This document shows, piece by piece, positions 54,716 to 64,000 of a DNA stretch of 64,000 nucleotides (position 1 is its first letter; each line of letters opens with the position of its first letter). The stretch covers positions 3,596,001 to 3,660,000 of the forward strand of contig NZ_CP108487.1 of NCBI RefSeq assembly GCF_036226525.1, read 5' to 3'. The position numbers and the translations under genes were made by a program. The notes beneath the pieces were generated by a model. It saw only the letters and a program-made list of their open reading frames with translations, was not told where the DNA came from and searched no databases. Source of the stretch: Kribbella sp. NBC_01245. GTDB lineage: Bacteria; Actinomycetota; Actinomycetes; Propionibacteriales; Kribbellaceae.

Positions 54716-56260
54716 GAAGGTGTAGGACGTGCCGTTGTCGAGGTTCGGGATCGAAGCATTGGGCGTCGCCGAAGGGATTTCCGCACCGCCAGGGCTGACT
54801 TTCACCGTGTAGCCGCTGATGGTGAGGTCACCGGTGTCGGCGGGCGCGGTCCAGGAGACTGCCGCCGAGCGGTCGCCCGCCTGCGCGATCACGTTCGTGG
54901 GCGCTTGGGGCTTTCCTGGGTTGAGCGCGTAGCCCTGAACATCGACATACAGGCGGGCCGCGGCGTTCGTGCGGTTGGCGATGGTGATGTCGCCGGAGGC
55001 GTTCGGCCGGACCCACAGCTGGTTGAACTGGTGCGGGCTAGGAGCGAAGATCACATCGGTCGCGGCAGGTGCGGACTGTCCCGCGGTATACGCCTTGAAC
55101 TCGCCCGACGTGGCCGACCCGGACGCGACCAGGTTGATCGCCGCCGCCGCGAGGTTGCTTGCCGGTATCCCGCCCACGCCGGTCAGCCGCAGATTCACCG
55201 TGGCACCGGCCGCGACCAGCGTGGTGCCCGTGTCGAGGATCCGGCGTGACGACAACGCGACCACGCGGCTGGACGCAGCGGTCGCGTTCGAGGCGCTGGT
55301 GAAATAGCCGGTCACATCCACCGTGAAGTGCGTCGTGCCGGTCGAGGTATTGGTCAGCGACAAGCGGCCGTCGGTCGCGACCTTGACGATCGAGCTGCCG
55401 GTCTTCGGCCGGGTCTGCAGGTGTAAGCCGTGATTCACTCCAGGACGGGTAGCCCCAGCCGGGAACAGCGTCCAGCCACCGAAAGCCGACGGAACCAAGG
55501 CCGTGACGTTCACGGCGACCGCCGAGATCGACGAGGCCGCAGGCAGGCCTCCGACTCCGGCCACCTGGAACGTGATGGTTCAATTCGCTGCCACCGGGGC
55601 GGTTCCACCCACGCCGATCTTGGCGCGGGTGTCGACGATCCGGGACTGCTTCAGCGGGACGAACCGCGAACCCGCGGTGGTCGCGGTGTCGCCGGTGAAG
55701 TAGCCCGTGACGTCGACGCGGATGCGTAGCGTCCCTGCGCTTTTATTGGAGAAACTCGCCTGACCTGACGCGTTCAGCCGGATCACCGCCGAGCCGGACA
55801 TGTACTTCATGTTCGCCGCGAACAGCAGCCCCGACACCGCCGGCCGGGTCTCGCCGGCCGGCCACGCGGGCAGTGAGCCGGACGCGGTCGGGCTGAGGAC
55901 CTGGACCGTCGCGGCGATTGCCGTTACTCCGGTGGCCGGGATCCCGCCGAGGCCCGTGAAGGTGGCTGTTTTTGTCTCCTGAGCCTGGACCAGTGTCGTC
56001 CCGGAGTCGTAGAGCCGCTGAGTGGTTGCCAGCGGGACGTACAACCCGCCACCGGCACCAGGAGCGGCAGCAGCCGCCGCCGTGGGCGCCGCGGTTGAAC
56101 TGGGAGCCGCCACGGCCACCGGGGGCTGGATGGTCGACGTCGCGTGCAGCCCTGTGGCCAGCACGGCCAAGACAACGAGGTACCGGATGAGTCGCCGCGC
56201 TGATATCTCCCGAGCGCTGGTTCTATTGGGGCGGAGCGCGGCCACGAGTGACTTAGGCAT
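54698..56260 (-). pseudogene. secreted beta-repeat surface protein, split by an in-frame TGA and 3'-truncated
   Basis: ATG 56260 (GGAGG upstream) opens a signal-bearing protein (RRLIRYLVVLAVLATGLHA) with about three 120-residue beta repeats, each running from an R-x-x-D-[ST]-x-T/A start (QRLYDSGTTLV, SRIVDTRAKIGVG, RRILDTGTTLVA) to a DV.GYF end. A TGA at 55580-55582 interrupts the second repeat, yet the same frame continues unbroken to 54698. The last part is a fibronectin III start that stops at YTFTVTAR, exactly where the DUF6351 remnant ends. Such proteins are usually cell-surface or secreted. Confidence 0.7.
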
Positions 56261-56412
56261 CAGGGGAAGACCTCCAGGAAGGGTCGACAGACCGGCGGGT
56301 GCCGATTCTGGTGACCACACCCGTCACGCCACTGCCCGTACTCCGCCCGTACGGCCGATCAGCCGTAACGGCAACGGCTTCGCCGCTATCGAGACGGCGT
56401 GTTCGCAAGGGA

Positions 56413-58647
56413 TCAGGCAGGCGGAGCGGGTGCTTCGAGCCGGATCAGGACGCCCTTCGACGTCGGGGTGTTGCTGATGTCGGCAACGCTGTCGAGCGGG
56501 ACGAGCACGTTCGTCTCCGGGTAGTACGCCGCCGCGGACCCACGGGCGGCCGGGTAGCCGACGAGCCGGAACCCGGCGGCCCGGCGCTCGGTGCCATCCC
56601 GCCACACGCTGACGAGATCGACCAGGTCACCGTCGGCGAACCCGAGCCCGGCGATGTCCTCGGGATTGACCATCACAATCCGGCGGGCGTTGTGGATGCC
56701 TCGGTAGCGGTCGTTCATCGAGTACGGGATGGTGTTCCACTGGTCGTGAGAGCGCAGCGACTGCAGGATCAGGTGGCCGGGCGGGGTCTGCAGCCACTCC
56801 AGCTCGTTGCACGTGAACACCGCCCGCCCGCTCGGCGTCGGATACACGCCGGAGTTCACCGGGTTCGGTAGCGTGAAGCCGCCAGGCTGCTTGACCCGCT
56901 CGTTGAAGTCCTCGAAACCCGGTACGACGCGCGCGATCCGGTCCCGGACCAGGTCGTAGTCGGCTTCGAACTCGTCCCACGGGATCGCCGGCGAATCACC
57001 CAGGGTGCGCTGCGCGAGCCGGGCAATGATCGCGACCTCGCTGAGCAGGTACGGCGACGCGGGCGGCAAGGTCCCGCGCGACCGGTGCACCGCGCTCATC
57101 GAGTCCTCGACGGTGATGTACTGCTCGCCCGTCGCCTGGATGTCGCGATCGCTCCGACCCAGCGTCGGGAGGATGAGGGCGGTCCGTCCGGTCACGGTGT
57201 GGGACCGGTTGAGCTTGGTCGAGACCTGCACGGTGAGAGCGCAGTTGCGCAGGGCCGCCTCGGTGACCTCGCTGTCCGGTGTGGCCCGGACGAAGTTCCC
57301 GGCCACGCCGACGAACACTCGCGCGGCCCCGTCCCGCATCGCCCGGATGGCGTCCACCGAGTCCAGACCGTGTTCCCGCGGCGGATCGAAGGCGAACTCG
57401 TCCCGCAGCGCGTCCAGGAACGAGTCGGGCATCCGCTCCCAGATCCCCATCGTGCGGTCACCCTGGACATTGGAGTGGCCGCGAACCGGGCAGACCCCGG
57501 CCCCCGGTTTGCCGATGTTGCCGCGCAGCATCAGGAAGTTGACCACCTCGCGGATGGTCGGTACGCCGTGCTTGTGCTGCGTCAGGCCCATCGCCCAGCA
57601 GACGATGACGGACCGGCTGGCCAGGACGGCCTCGTGCACGGCCTCGATCTCGTCCCGGGTCAGGCCGGTGGCTACGAGCGCGTGCTCCCACGTGATCGTC
57701 CGGGCGTGGTCGGCGTACGCCTCGAAACCGGTGGTGTGCCGCGCGATGTAGTCCCGATCGAGTACGTCGTCCTCGAGCAGGCGGCGGTTCAGCATCTGGA
57801 ACAGCGCGAGGTCGCCACCGGGCCGGATCTGCAGGAACTGATCGGCGATCTCCGTACCGCGGCCGACGATCCCACTGGGCTTCTGTGGATTCTTGAAGCG
57901 CATCAGGCCGGCCTCGGGCAGGGTGTTGACGGCGATCACCCGGCCGCCGTTCTTCTTCGTCTGCTCGAGCGCGGAGAGCATCCGCGGGTGGTTGGTGCCC
58001 GGGTTCTGCCCGACCACGAAAACCAGGTCGGACCGGTAGATGTCCTCGAGTTGCACGCTGCCCTTGCCGATGCCGAGGGTCTGGCCGAGCGCGGAGCCGC
58101 TGGACTCGTGGCACATGTTCGAGCAGTCCGGCAGATTGTTGGTGCCGAAGGCCCGGGCGAACAGCTGGAGCAGGAACGCCGCCTCGTTGTTCAGCCGGCC
58201 GGACACATAGAACAGTGCCTCGTCGGGTGAGTCGAGCCCGTTCAGCTCGTCGGCGACGATCCCGAATGCCTCGTCCCAGCCGATCGGCGCGTAATGGGTG
58301 GCACCGGGCCGCCGGACCATCGGCTCGGTCAGCCGGCCCTGCTGGTTGAGCCAGAGGTCGGACTTGCCGTCCAGTTCCTCGATCGAGTGCTCGGCGAAGA
58401 AGTCGCGGGTGACCCGGCGGGTGGTCGCCTCGTCGTTGATGTGCTTCGCGCCGTTCTCGCAGTACTCGTTCGTGTGCCGGTGATCCGGCTCCGGCCACGC
58501 ACACCCGGGGCAGTCGAAACCCTTGACCTGGTTGAGGTTGAGCAGCGTCAGCGCGGTACGGCGTACCGTGGTCTGCTCGACTGAATACCGCAGCGCATGC
58601 ACGACCCCCGGCAGGCCGGCCGCGTACGTTTTCGGCTTTCCTCGCAC
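56413..58647 (-). CDS. FdhF/YdeP-type molybdopterin oxidoreductase
   Basis: 744 aa from GTG 58647, with GGAGACC upstream. The N-terminal GFDCPGCAWPEP and EYCENGAK are characteristic of the YdeP/FdhF-like branch, and only three of the usual four iron-sulfur cysteines are seen. The Mo-ligand region is NMCHESSGSALGQTLG. MGD-binding stretches include VGQNPGTNHPRML and GNIGKPGAGVCPVRGHSNVQ. The C-terminal domain is VYPTPSGRAVFTCNELEW. The branch is annotated as formate dehydrogenase-like; activity of most members is unproven. Next to folate C1 genes, formate oxidation is the simplest role. Confidence 0.88.
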   Translation of the reverse strand: MRGKPKTYAAGLPGVVHALRYSVEQTTVRRTALTLLNLNQVKGFDCPGCAWPEPDHRHTNEYCENGAKHINDEATTRRVTRDFFAEHSIEELDGKSDLWLNQQGRLTEPMVRRPGATHYAPIGWDEAFGIVADELNGLDSPDEALFYVSGRLNNEAAFLLQLFARAFGTNNLPDCSNMCHESSGSALGQTLGIGKGSVQLEDIYRSDLVFVVGQNPGTNHPRMLSALEQTKKNGGRVIAVNTLPEAGLMRFKNPQKPSGIVGRGTEIADQFLQIRPGGDLALFQMLNRRLLEDDVLDRDYIARHTTGFEAYADHARTITWEHALVATGLTRDEIEAVHEAVLASRSVIVCWAMGLTQHKHGVPTIREVVNFLMLRGNIGKPGAGVCPVRGHSNVQGDRTMGIWERMPDSFLDALRDEFAFDPPREHGLDSVDAIRAMRDGAARVFVGVAGNFVRATPDSEVTEAALRNCALTVQVSTKLNRSHTVTGRTALILPTLGRSDRDIQATGEQYITVEDSMSAVHRSRGTLPPASPYLLSEVAIIARLAQRTLGDSPAIPWDEFEADYDLVRDRIARVVPGFEDFNERVKQPGGFTLPNPVNSGVYPTPSGRAVFTCNELEWLQTPPGHLILQSLRSHDQWNTIPYSMNDRYRGIHNARRIVMVNPEDIAGLGFADGDLVDLVSVWRDGTERRAAGFRLVGYPAARGSAAAYYPETNVLVPLDSVADISNTPTSKGVLIRLEAPAPPA

Positions 58648-58683
58648 TGGTGGTCTCCGTTCTCGTGCGCGACAGGGTGGGGT

Positions 58684-58714
58684 TTGGGCGCCGGAAGTGG
58701 CTTCCGGCGCCCAA
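58684..58714 (-). terminator. strong hairpin between folC and the FdhF gene
   Basis: A 14-base stem, TTGGGCGCCGGAAG, pairs perfectly with CTTCCGGCGCCCAA across a 3-base loop (TGG). It lies just downstream of the folC stop. There is no long T tract, as is common in actinomycetes. It probably ends the folate operon transcript before the FdhF gene, which then needs its own promoter or read-through. Confidence 0.65.
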
Positions 58715-58734
58715 CCCCGAACCGATGGGAGTGC

Positions 58735-60099
58735 TCACCCGGGCAAGGGTTGACCCATCGGTCGTCTGGGCGTGTCCGCGGGCAGGACCTGGTTCGCGTC
58801 GCCGACGGTCACGACCGAGCCGGTGACGAGCACCAGGCCGTCGGGCTCGTTCCCGGGCAGCGGCGCCGCGAGTGTGCGGGCCTTGTCGAGCGCGGTCGCC
58901 ACGTTGAACGCGACATGGACGCGCTGCGCCCCGAACACCTGCCGGGCGGTGGCGGCGAGCTTCGCCGGCGCGAGGCTGCGTGGGCTCGAGTTGCGGGTGC
59001 AGACGACGACGTCGACGACCGGCTCGAGCTCGCGCAGCATGCCCTCGACGTTCTTGTCCGCCATCGCCGCGATGACCGCGAACGTCCGGCAAGGCGCCAG
59101 CTCCGTCAGCGACTCGGCCAGCGCGCGGGCGCCGTGCGGATTGTGGGCGGCATCCAGAATCACCAGCGGCGAGCCGGGCCGAACGTCGAAGCGACCCGGC
59201 GACGCAGCCTGGCCGAGAGCGGCTCGCACCGCGCCCAGTTCCAGTTCCCGGCCGAGTGCTCCTTCCGCTGCGGCGATGGCGCAGGCAGCGTTCTCGGCCT
59301 GGTGACGACCGTGTAAGGCCAGGAAGACGTTGCTGTACGACCGGTACAGGCCCCGCACAGAGATGACCTGGCCACCCTCGACGACAGTCCGGCGCTCGAG
59401 GATGAAGTCCGCGCCCTGGCTGACCAGACGGGCGTCCACGGTCTGTGCCCGTTCCCGCAGTACCGCGGCGACCTCCTGGCTTTGCAACGCGCTGACGGCG
59501 ACCGACCCCGGTCCGATGATGCCTGCCTTCTCCTCGGCGATCGCGGTCGTCGTCGGGCCGAGGTAGTCGGTGTGATCGAGGTCGACCGGGAGTACGACGG
59601 CGACGTCGGCGTCGATCACGTTCGTGGCGTCCCACCGCCCGCCCATCCCCACCTCGACCACGGCGATGTCGATCTCCGCATCAGCGAAGGCGCGGTAGGC
59701 CATGGCCACCGTCATCTCGAAGAACGACAGCGGATGCGGCATCGACGCGTCGACGAGTTCGGCCTGCTTGCCGACCGCGCTGAAGGCGGACCGGAAGGCC
59801 GGCACTCCGATGACCTCCTCGGCGATGCCGATCCGCTCCCGGACGCTCGTCAGGTGTGGGCTGGTCAGCCGGCCGGTGCGCTCGCCGGACCCGGCCAGCA
59901 GTGCCTCGATCATCCGAGCCGTGCTCGTCTTGCCGTTGGTCCCGGTGATGTGGACGCTGCGGTACCTGCGCTGCGGATCGCCCAGCAGCCGCAGCACACT
60001 GACGATGCGGTCCAGGGACGGCTCGAGCTTGGTCTCCGGCCATCGGGCCAGCAGCCGTCGTTCGATCGCCCGGATCGACGGGCTGTTCGACAGGCTCAT
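58735..60099 (-). CDS. folC: bifunctional folylpolyglutamate/dihydrofolate synthase
   Basis: 454 aa from ATG 60099, in ATGA overlap with the MTHFR gene. Mur-ligase family motifs are the P-loop TGTNGKTSTARMIEALL, SPHLTSVRERIGI, EVGMGGRWDATNVID, and DAAHNPHGARALAESL. It adds glutamate to folates so they are retained and used by C1 enzymes. Being in an operon with FolP, FolD and MTHFR rather than with cell-division or nucleotide genes, it may be a catabolic-dedicated copy. Confidence 0.9.
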   Translation of the reverse strand: MSLSNSPSIRAIERRLLARWPETKLEPSLDRIVSVLRLLGDPQRRYRSVHITGTNGKTSTARMIEALLAGSGERTGRLTSPHLTSVRERIGIAEEVIGVPAFRSAFSAVGKQAELVDASMPHPLSFFEMTVAMAYRAFADAEIDIAVVEVGMGGRWDATNVIDADVAVVLPVDLDHTDYLGPTTTAIAEEKAGIIGPGSVAVSALQSQEVAAVLRERAQTVDARLVSQGADFILERRTVVEGGQVISVRGLYRSYSNVFLALHGRHQAENAACAIAAAEGALGRELELGAVRAALGQAASPGRFDVRPGSPLVILDAAHNPHGARALAESLTELAPCRTFAVIAAMADKNVEGMLRELEPVVDVVVCTRNSSPRSLAPAKLAATARQVFGAQRVHVAFNVATALDKARTLAAPLPGNEPDGLVLVTGSVVTVGDANQVLPADTPRRPMGQPLPG

Positions 60100-60989
60100 G
60101 AAACTCCCCGTCCCGGGACACCGGCCGCCGGGCGGACGCCCGTCCGGTTGCGCAGACGGGCCAGCTGGGCCAGCCGCCATTCCTCGGTCGCCGCGATCTG
60201 GTTGAAGGTGAACAGGTGCAGACCGGCCACGCTCAGGTCCTCGCGGCCGAGCGTCGCCGCGGCTCCGGTGAGGAACCGGGCCGGGTCGGACCCGCCGGGT
60301 GCCGCGATGCGGGCGAACAGTCCGCGGTGCTTCGCCAGGAACCTGGCCGACTCACCGACCCCGATCTTCGTTGCCATTCGCAACAACCTGGCGCGCTCGA
60401 CCGGCCCCGGCACCCCGACCAGGATCGGCAGGTGTACGTCGCGGGCGCGCACGCGCCGTACCCAGGACGACAGCACGCGCGGGTCGAAGGTGAGGTTGCT
60501 GACCAGCTCGGTGGCGTACCGGCGCTTGTCCCACATCGCCTGGATGGTCAGGTCGTCGGAGATCCCCGGATGCGACTCGGGGTAGCCGGCGATCCCGACG
60601 CCGGCGAACGGATTGCCCAGCTGCGCCAACTCCGTCAGCACCTGCAGGGCCGAGTCGTAGCCGCCGGCCGGGTCGGCATCGCCGCCGGGGACGAACACCT
60701 TCGTGATCCCGGCACTGCGCAGCCTGCTGACGAGCTCAGCGAGTTCGCCCGGTCCGGCGATCATCCGCGCGGCGAGATGTGGCACGACATCGAAGTCCTG
60801 CGCCGCCAGCCGTTCCGCCGTACGAAGGGTCGCTTCGAGACCCTTCGCGGGTGACGCGGTGACCGTGACGGTCGCGCCGCTGGGAAGGCCGGCACACACC
60901 TCGTCCACCACGCTCGCCGTCGGCAGCACTTCGTAGCGGACCCGGGTGAGCAGTCCTTCAAGTACGTCGCGCGTGTGCCGGCGCATCAT
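60096..60989 (-). CDS. methylenetetrahydrofolate reductase family protein
   Basis: 297-aa TIM-barrel flavoprotein-like enzyme. Motifs are GATVTVTASPAKGLEATLR, FDVVPHLAARMI, KVFVPGGDADPAGGY, GIAGYPESHPG and DLSVAGLHLFTFNQI, matching the MetF superfamily, including the GYPE.HP active-site loop. MTHFR interconverts methyl- and methylene-THF. ATG 60989 overlaps the FolP stop (ATGA). In this cluster it would run in the oxidative direction on methyl-THF. Confidence 0.85.
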   Translation of the reverse strand: MMRRHTRDVLEGLLTRVRYEVLPTASVVDEVCAGLPSGATVTVTASPAKGLEATLRTAERLAAQDFDVVPHLAARMIAGPGELAELVSRLRSAGITKVFVPGGDADPAGGYDSALQVLTELAQLGNPFAGVGIAGYPESHPGISDDLTIQAMWDKRRYATELVSNLTFDPRVLSSWVRRVRARDVHLPILVGVPGPVERARLLRMATKIGVGESARFLAKHRGLFARIAAPGGSDPARFLTGAAATLGREDLSVAGLHLFTFNQIAATEEWRLAQLARLRNRTGVRPAAGVPGRGVS

Positions 60990-61855
60990 CGACCACCTAC
61001 CGCCGCGATCCGGGCAGCGACCCGTACGGCGGCTGCCGCCGGAGGAACCGTGTGCACGCGAACCCCCCACACTCCCGCCGACGCCGCGAGCGCCGCGACC
61101 GCGCTGGAGGCGTCGTCGCGATCCAACGGGCTGTCCGGATCAAGTCCGCCGTAGTCCACGCAGTCGGCCAGGAACCGCTTGCGGGAGGCACCGATCAGGA
61201 TCGGGAAACCGAGCTCACGCAGGGCCGGGAGAGCGCCGAGCAGGGCCCAGTTGTGCTCAGCCGTCTTGGCGAATCCCAGCCCCGGGTCGAGCACGAGCTG
61301 CTGGGTCAGGATCCCCGCGGACAAGGCGGCATCCACACGCTTCGACAGTTCGGCGCGGACGTCGTCGACCACCGCGTCGTAGCTGGCGAACGCGTCCATG
61401 ACGGCCGACTGCGCACGCCAATGCATCAGGACGCAGGATGCCCCCGTGTCGGCGATCAACGGCAGCATCGCCGGATCCGCCAGCCCACCCGACACGTCGT
61501 TGACCAGCTCTGCTCCGGCATCCAGCGCCTTCGCGGCGACACTCGCCCGCATCGTGTCCACCGATACCCTGATCCCGGCGTCGCACAACGCGGCGATCAC
61601 CGGGATCACCCGTCGTACCTCCTCGGCCGCATCCACGCGGACGGCGCCGGGCCGGGTCGACTCTCCCCCGACGTCGACGAGGTCCGCGCCCTGCCGGACC
61701 AGTTCGAGGCCCCGGGCCACTGCCTCGTCGTACGCGTCGTGCTGACCGCCGTCGGAGAACGAGTCTGGCGTGACGTTCAGGACGCCGAGCACCTGGCACT
61801 GCGTCACCACCGTCTGCCGGGCTGTCGCCGCTTCGGCGACCCGCAACCCGTTCAT
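60986..61855 (-). CDS. folP: dihydropteroate synthase
   Basis: 289 aa. Motifs are [15 protein letters not shown] (residues 23-37), [45 protein letters not shown] and [10 protein letters not shown], all the conserved pterin- and pABA-site segments. It condenses pABA with the pterin pyrophosphate in folate synthesis. It is coupled by ATGA to both neighbours. It may be a second copy beside a housekeeping folP. Confidence 0.93.
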   Translation of the reverse strand: MNGLRVAEAATARQTVVTQCQVLGVLNVTPDSFSDGGQHDAYDEAVARGLELVRQGADLVDVGGESTRPGAVRVDAAEEVRRVIPVIAALCDAGIRVSVDTMRASVAAKALDAGAELVNDVSGGLADPAMLPLIADTGASCVLMHWRAQSAVMDAFASYDAVVDDVRAELSKRVDAALSAGILTQQLVLDPGLGFAKTAEHNWALLGALPALRELGFPILIGASRKRFLADCVDYGGLDPDSPLDRDDASSAVAALAASAGVWGVRVHTVPPAAAAVRVAARIAAVGGR

Positions 61856-62709
61856 GCCACCGCCGCCCGCTCGGCGATCTCGACGATGTTCATCAGCAGC
61901 ATCGCCCGGGTCATCGGGCCGACGCCGCCGGTCGCGGGACTCACCAAGCCGGCCACCGCGTCGACCTCGGGATGGACGTCGCCCAGGATGCCTTCGATCG
62001 TGCGGGTGACACCGACCGACAGCACGGTCGCCCCGGGGCTGATCCAGTCCGGCTTGACCAGATGGGCCACCCCGGCGGCCGCGACGACCACCTCCGAAGC
62101 CCGCGTGTGCGCGGCGATGTCAACGGTCGCCTCGTGGCACAACGTGACCGTCGCGTGTTCGCTCGGACGCGTCAGCATCAGCCCGAGCGGCCGGCCGACG
62201 GTCAGCCCGCAGCCGATCACGCAGAACCGCTGCCCGGTGATCTCCACGTCGTGCCGGCGGAGCAACTCGATGATTCCGCGCGGCGTGCAGGGCAGCGGGC
62301 CGGGAATGCCGAGCACCAGCTTGCCGAGGTTGGTCGGATGCAGGCCGTCGGCGTCCTTCGCAGGGTCGATCAACTGCAGGACCCGATGCATGTCGACGTG
62401 CGGCGGCAACGGGAGTTGCACGATGAACCCGGTGCACGCCGGGTCGTGGTTGAGCCGCCGTACCGCCGCCTCGATGTCTTCCTGGGTAGCGGTGGCCGGC
62501 AGTTCGACCCGGATCGACTCGATTCCGACCTCGGCACAGTCACGGTGCTTGCCGGCGACGTAGGAGTGGCTGCCCGGGTCGTCGCCGACCAGGATCGTGC
62601 CGAGACCAGACCGGATCCCCTGCCTGCGTAGGACTTCGACGCGGACCGCCAGCTGCGCCTTCAGCTCACCGGCGACCGCCCGTCCGTCAATCCTCGTTGC
62701 GATAGCCAC
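61852..62709 (-). CDS. folD: methylenetetrahydrofolate dehydrogenase/cyclohydrolase
   Basis: 285 aa from GTG 62709 (AAAGGCG upstream); an extended start at 62769 would overlap the reductase gene. Motifs are [76 protein letters not shown] and [17 protein letters not shown]. In typical FolD the GRSxxVGxP loop has Ser; here it is GCGLTVGRP. It oxidises methylene-THF to methenyl-THF and hydrolyses it to formyl-THF. Confidence 0.92.
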   Translation of the reverse strand: MAIATRIDGRAVAGELKAQLAVRVEVLRRQGIRSGLGTILVGDDPGSHSYVAGKHRDCAEVGIESIRVELPATATQEDIEAAVRRLNHDPACTGFIVQLPLPPHVDMHRVLQLIDPAKDADGLHPTNLGKLVLGIPGPLPCTPRGIIELLRRHDVEITGQRFCVIGCGLTVGRPLGLMLTRPSEHATVTLCHEATVDIAAHTRASEVVVAAAGVAHLVKPDWISPGATVLSVGVTRTIEGILGDVHPEVDAVAGLVSPATGGVGPMTRAMLLMNIVEIAERAAVA

Positions 62710-62749
62710 CGGCACGCCTTTCCGAGACTCGTTGGGGGAACACGGAGGT

Positions 62750-63913
62750 TCAGACCGGTACGGCGGCATTGAGCCGCCGCCGCCATCGGCCGAACAGACG
62801 TGGCTGGTTCATGCCGAGGACACCGACGGGGATCTCGCCGCGGCGGTACACGGCCAGCAGGTCGCGGCCCTCCGCCGTACCGTCCTCGACCGTGACCGAG
62901 TCGGCTTCGGCAGCATGCCCGGCGAACTGGATCCGGACGTCGTACTGGTCGGACCAGAAGTAGGGAACGGCCGCCTGGCGTGGGTTGTCGCCGCCGAGGA
63001 GAGCGGCGACCGCGATGGCCGGTCGCTCCATCGCGCCGGTCCAGTGCTCGACCCGGTGGCTGCGGCCGAGCCGCTGGTCGTACCAGGCAGCGCAGTCGCC
63101 GACCGCCATCACGGTGGGAACGCTGGTACGACCCTGGTGGTCACACTCGACCCCGTTGCCCAGGGCAACGCCAGAGCGGATCAGCCATTCGACATTGGGG
63201 ATCGCGCCGATGCCGACCACCACCACGTCGGCGGGCAGCACGGTGCCGTCGGCGAGTTCGACGGCCTCGACTCGCTCGGCACCGACGAGCCCTCGGACCC
63301 CGACGCCGCACCGCAGCGCGACGCCGTGCGCAGTGTGCAGCCCGCTCACCACAGCGCCCATCTCCACGCCCAGCGGCCCGGCGAGCGGCGACGCCATCGC
63401 CTCGACCACCGTGACCTCGAGGCCGAGTGCGTTGGCCGTAGCGGCGACCTCGCCGCCGATGAAGCCGGCACCGATGACCACCAGGCGCGCTCCGGGCTGC
63501 AACTCCGCCCGCAGCGCGACGGCATCCTCGAGCGTCCGCAACGAGTGCACGCCGGCCAGGCCCGCCGATCCGGGCAACGCGCGGGCGCGGGCGCCGGTCG
63601 CGAGAATCACGCCGTCGCTGCCGACCCGGGTGCCGTTGGCGAGGATCACCTCGCGGGCGGCCGGGCTCAGCGAGACGGCCGGCGACCCGAGCAGCCAGCG
63701 CGCTTCCAGGTCGTCGTCATCGGCCGACTCCAGCGCCAGCACGTCAGCGTCGATCTTGCCGGCCAGGAACTCCTTCGACAGCGGCGGCCGGTCGTAGGGC
63801 CGGTGCCGCTCGTCGCCGACGACCACGACCTGACCGTCGAACCCCTGTGTCCGCAGCGCCTGCGCGGCGTAGAGACCAGCGAGCGAGGCACCGACGATCG
63901 TGATCGTCCTCAT
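62750..63913 (-). CDS. FAD/NAD(P)-dependent ferredoxin reductase
   Basis: 387-aa pyridine nucleotide-disulfide oxidoreductase. The FAD motif is [15 protein letters not shown] (residues 5-19), then [26 protein letters not shown], the NAD motif [16 protein letters not shown], and [16 protein letters not shown] reductase C-terminal domain follows ([18 protein letters not shown]). This type passes electrons from NADH to a ferredoxin or Rieske partner of an oxygenase or demethylase. The partner may be the gene cut at the window edge (ATGA overlap). Confidence 0.9.
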   Translation of the reverse strand: MRTITIVGASLAGLYAAQALRTQGFDGQVVVVGDERHRPYDRPPLSKEFLAGKIDADVLALESADDDDLEARWLLGSPAVSLSPAAREVILANGTRVGSDGVILATGARARALPGSAGLAGVHSLRTLEDAVALRAELQPGARLVVIGAGFIGGEVAATANALGLEVTVVEAMASPLAGPLGVEMGAVVSGLHTAHGVALRCGVGVRGLVGAERVEAVELADGTVLPADVVVVGIGAIPNVEWLIRSGVALGNGVECDHQGRTSVPTVMAVGDCAAWYDQRLGRSHRVEHWTGAMERPAIAVAALLGGDNPRQAAVPYFWSDQYDVRIQFAGHAAEADSVTVEDGTAEGRDLLAVYRRGEIPVGVLGMNQPRLFGRWRRRLNAAVPV

Positions 63914-64000
63914 GACGACACCCCGAACGTGACACCGGGCGGGAGGTTGGGCTCGGCATCGGACAGCTCCACACAGATGTGGTCGTCCTCGATGTGCACG
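63910..64000 (-). CDS. C-terminus of a gene continuing beyond the window
   Basis: Only 29 full codons are visible, ending [16 protein letters not shown] followed by TGA at 63910-63912. The stop overlaps the ATG of the ferredoxin reductase (ATGA), so it is the upstream gene of the C1 operon. The fragment is acidic and too short to identify. A demethylase, ferredoxin or Rieske protein would fit the context, but none can be claimed. Confidence 0.6.
   Translation of the reverse strand, partial: VHIEDDHICVELSDAEPNLPPGVTFGVSS

Noticed and set aside
55580-55582. TGA as a selenocysteine codon
   Set aside because: The protein is an extracellular beta-repeat protein with no redox motif, and the gene is also 3'-truncated, so a nonsense change is more likely.
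57458-59635. 725-codon minus-strand open frame across the FdhF and FolC genes
   Set aside because: Runs in an alternative frame through two recognisable genes and has very high arginine content; an antisense-free shadow of their coding bias.

Overview
The window is high-GC DNA with dense, overlapping genes. It has many GTG starts, ATGA/GTGA couplings, lipoprotein solute-binding proteins, IclR/TetR/GntR/AraC regulators and large secreted glycoside hydrolases. This is typical of a soil actinomycete, and the family mix resembles Kribbella and its relatives. The genus is an inference.

Layout. 1-4.9 kb: a sugar-type ABC importer operon led by an HSL-type esterase, divergent from a TetR gene with a double palindromic operator. 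5-9.1 kb: a decayed accessory island holding an N-terminally truncated ABC-2 permease, an orphan gene, an intact serine resolvase, a SET-domain methyltransferase, the 3' end of a Tn3-type transposase and three frameshifted small genes. 9.3-15 kb: a second ABC importer with an AraC regulator and a divergent FAD oxidoreductase. 15-18.4 kb: a wrecked acid phosphatase gene, an Nramp-fold transporter without the usual metal-site residues, and a FadR-type regulator.

18.5-31.6 kb: a carbohydrate locus with two secreted GH16 enzymes, a third ABC importer, an SMP-30 lactonase, an enolase-superfamily dehydratase, a DapA-type aldolase, an SDR dehydrogenase and a YesL-like membrane protein, bracketed by two IclR regulators. 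The enzymes form a plausible complete non-phosphorylating sugar-acid route. 31.7-33.8 kb: a gene graveyard that includes a transposase fragment disrupted by a ten-copy 7-bp repeat. 33.9-43.2 kb: a coupled operon of secreted enzymes (GH106 rhamnosidase-type, CocE-type hydrolase, DUF6351 hydrolase, GH3), suggesting stepwise breakdown of a rhamnosylated, possibly acylated glycoside.

43.4-54.2 kb: a complete branched-chain-amino-acid-type (HAAT) ABC importer interleaved with three adenylate-forming enzyme homologues and an IclR regulator. Only one of the three (the FadD15-like enzyme) keeps the expected catalytic motifs. 54.2-56.3 kb: two broken genes joined tail to tail at an apparent deletion scar, one also carrying an in-frame TGA. 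56.4-64 kb: a C1/folate cassette (FAD reductase, FolD, FolP, MTHFR, FolC, then a separate FdhF/YdeP-type oxidoreductase) that reads as a route for oxidising folate-bound methyl groups to CO2, preceded by a gene cut by the window edge.

No tRNA, rRNA, CRISPR array or recognisable riboswitch was found.
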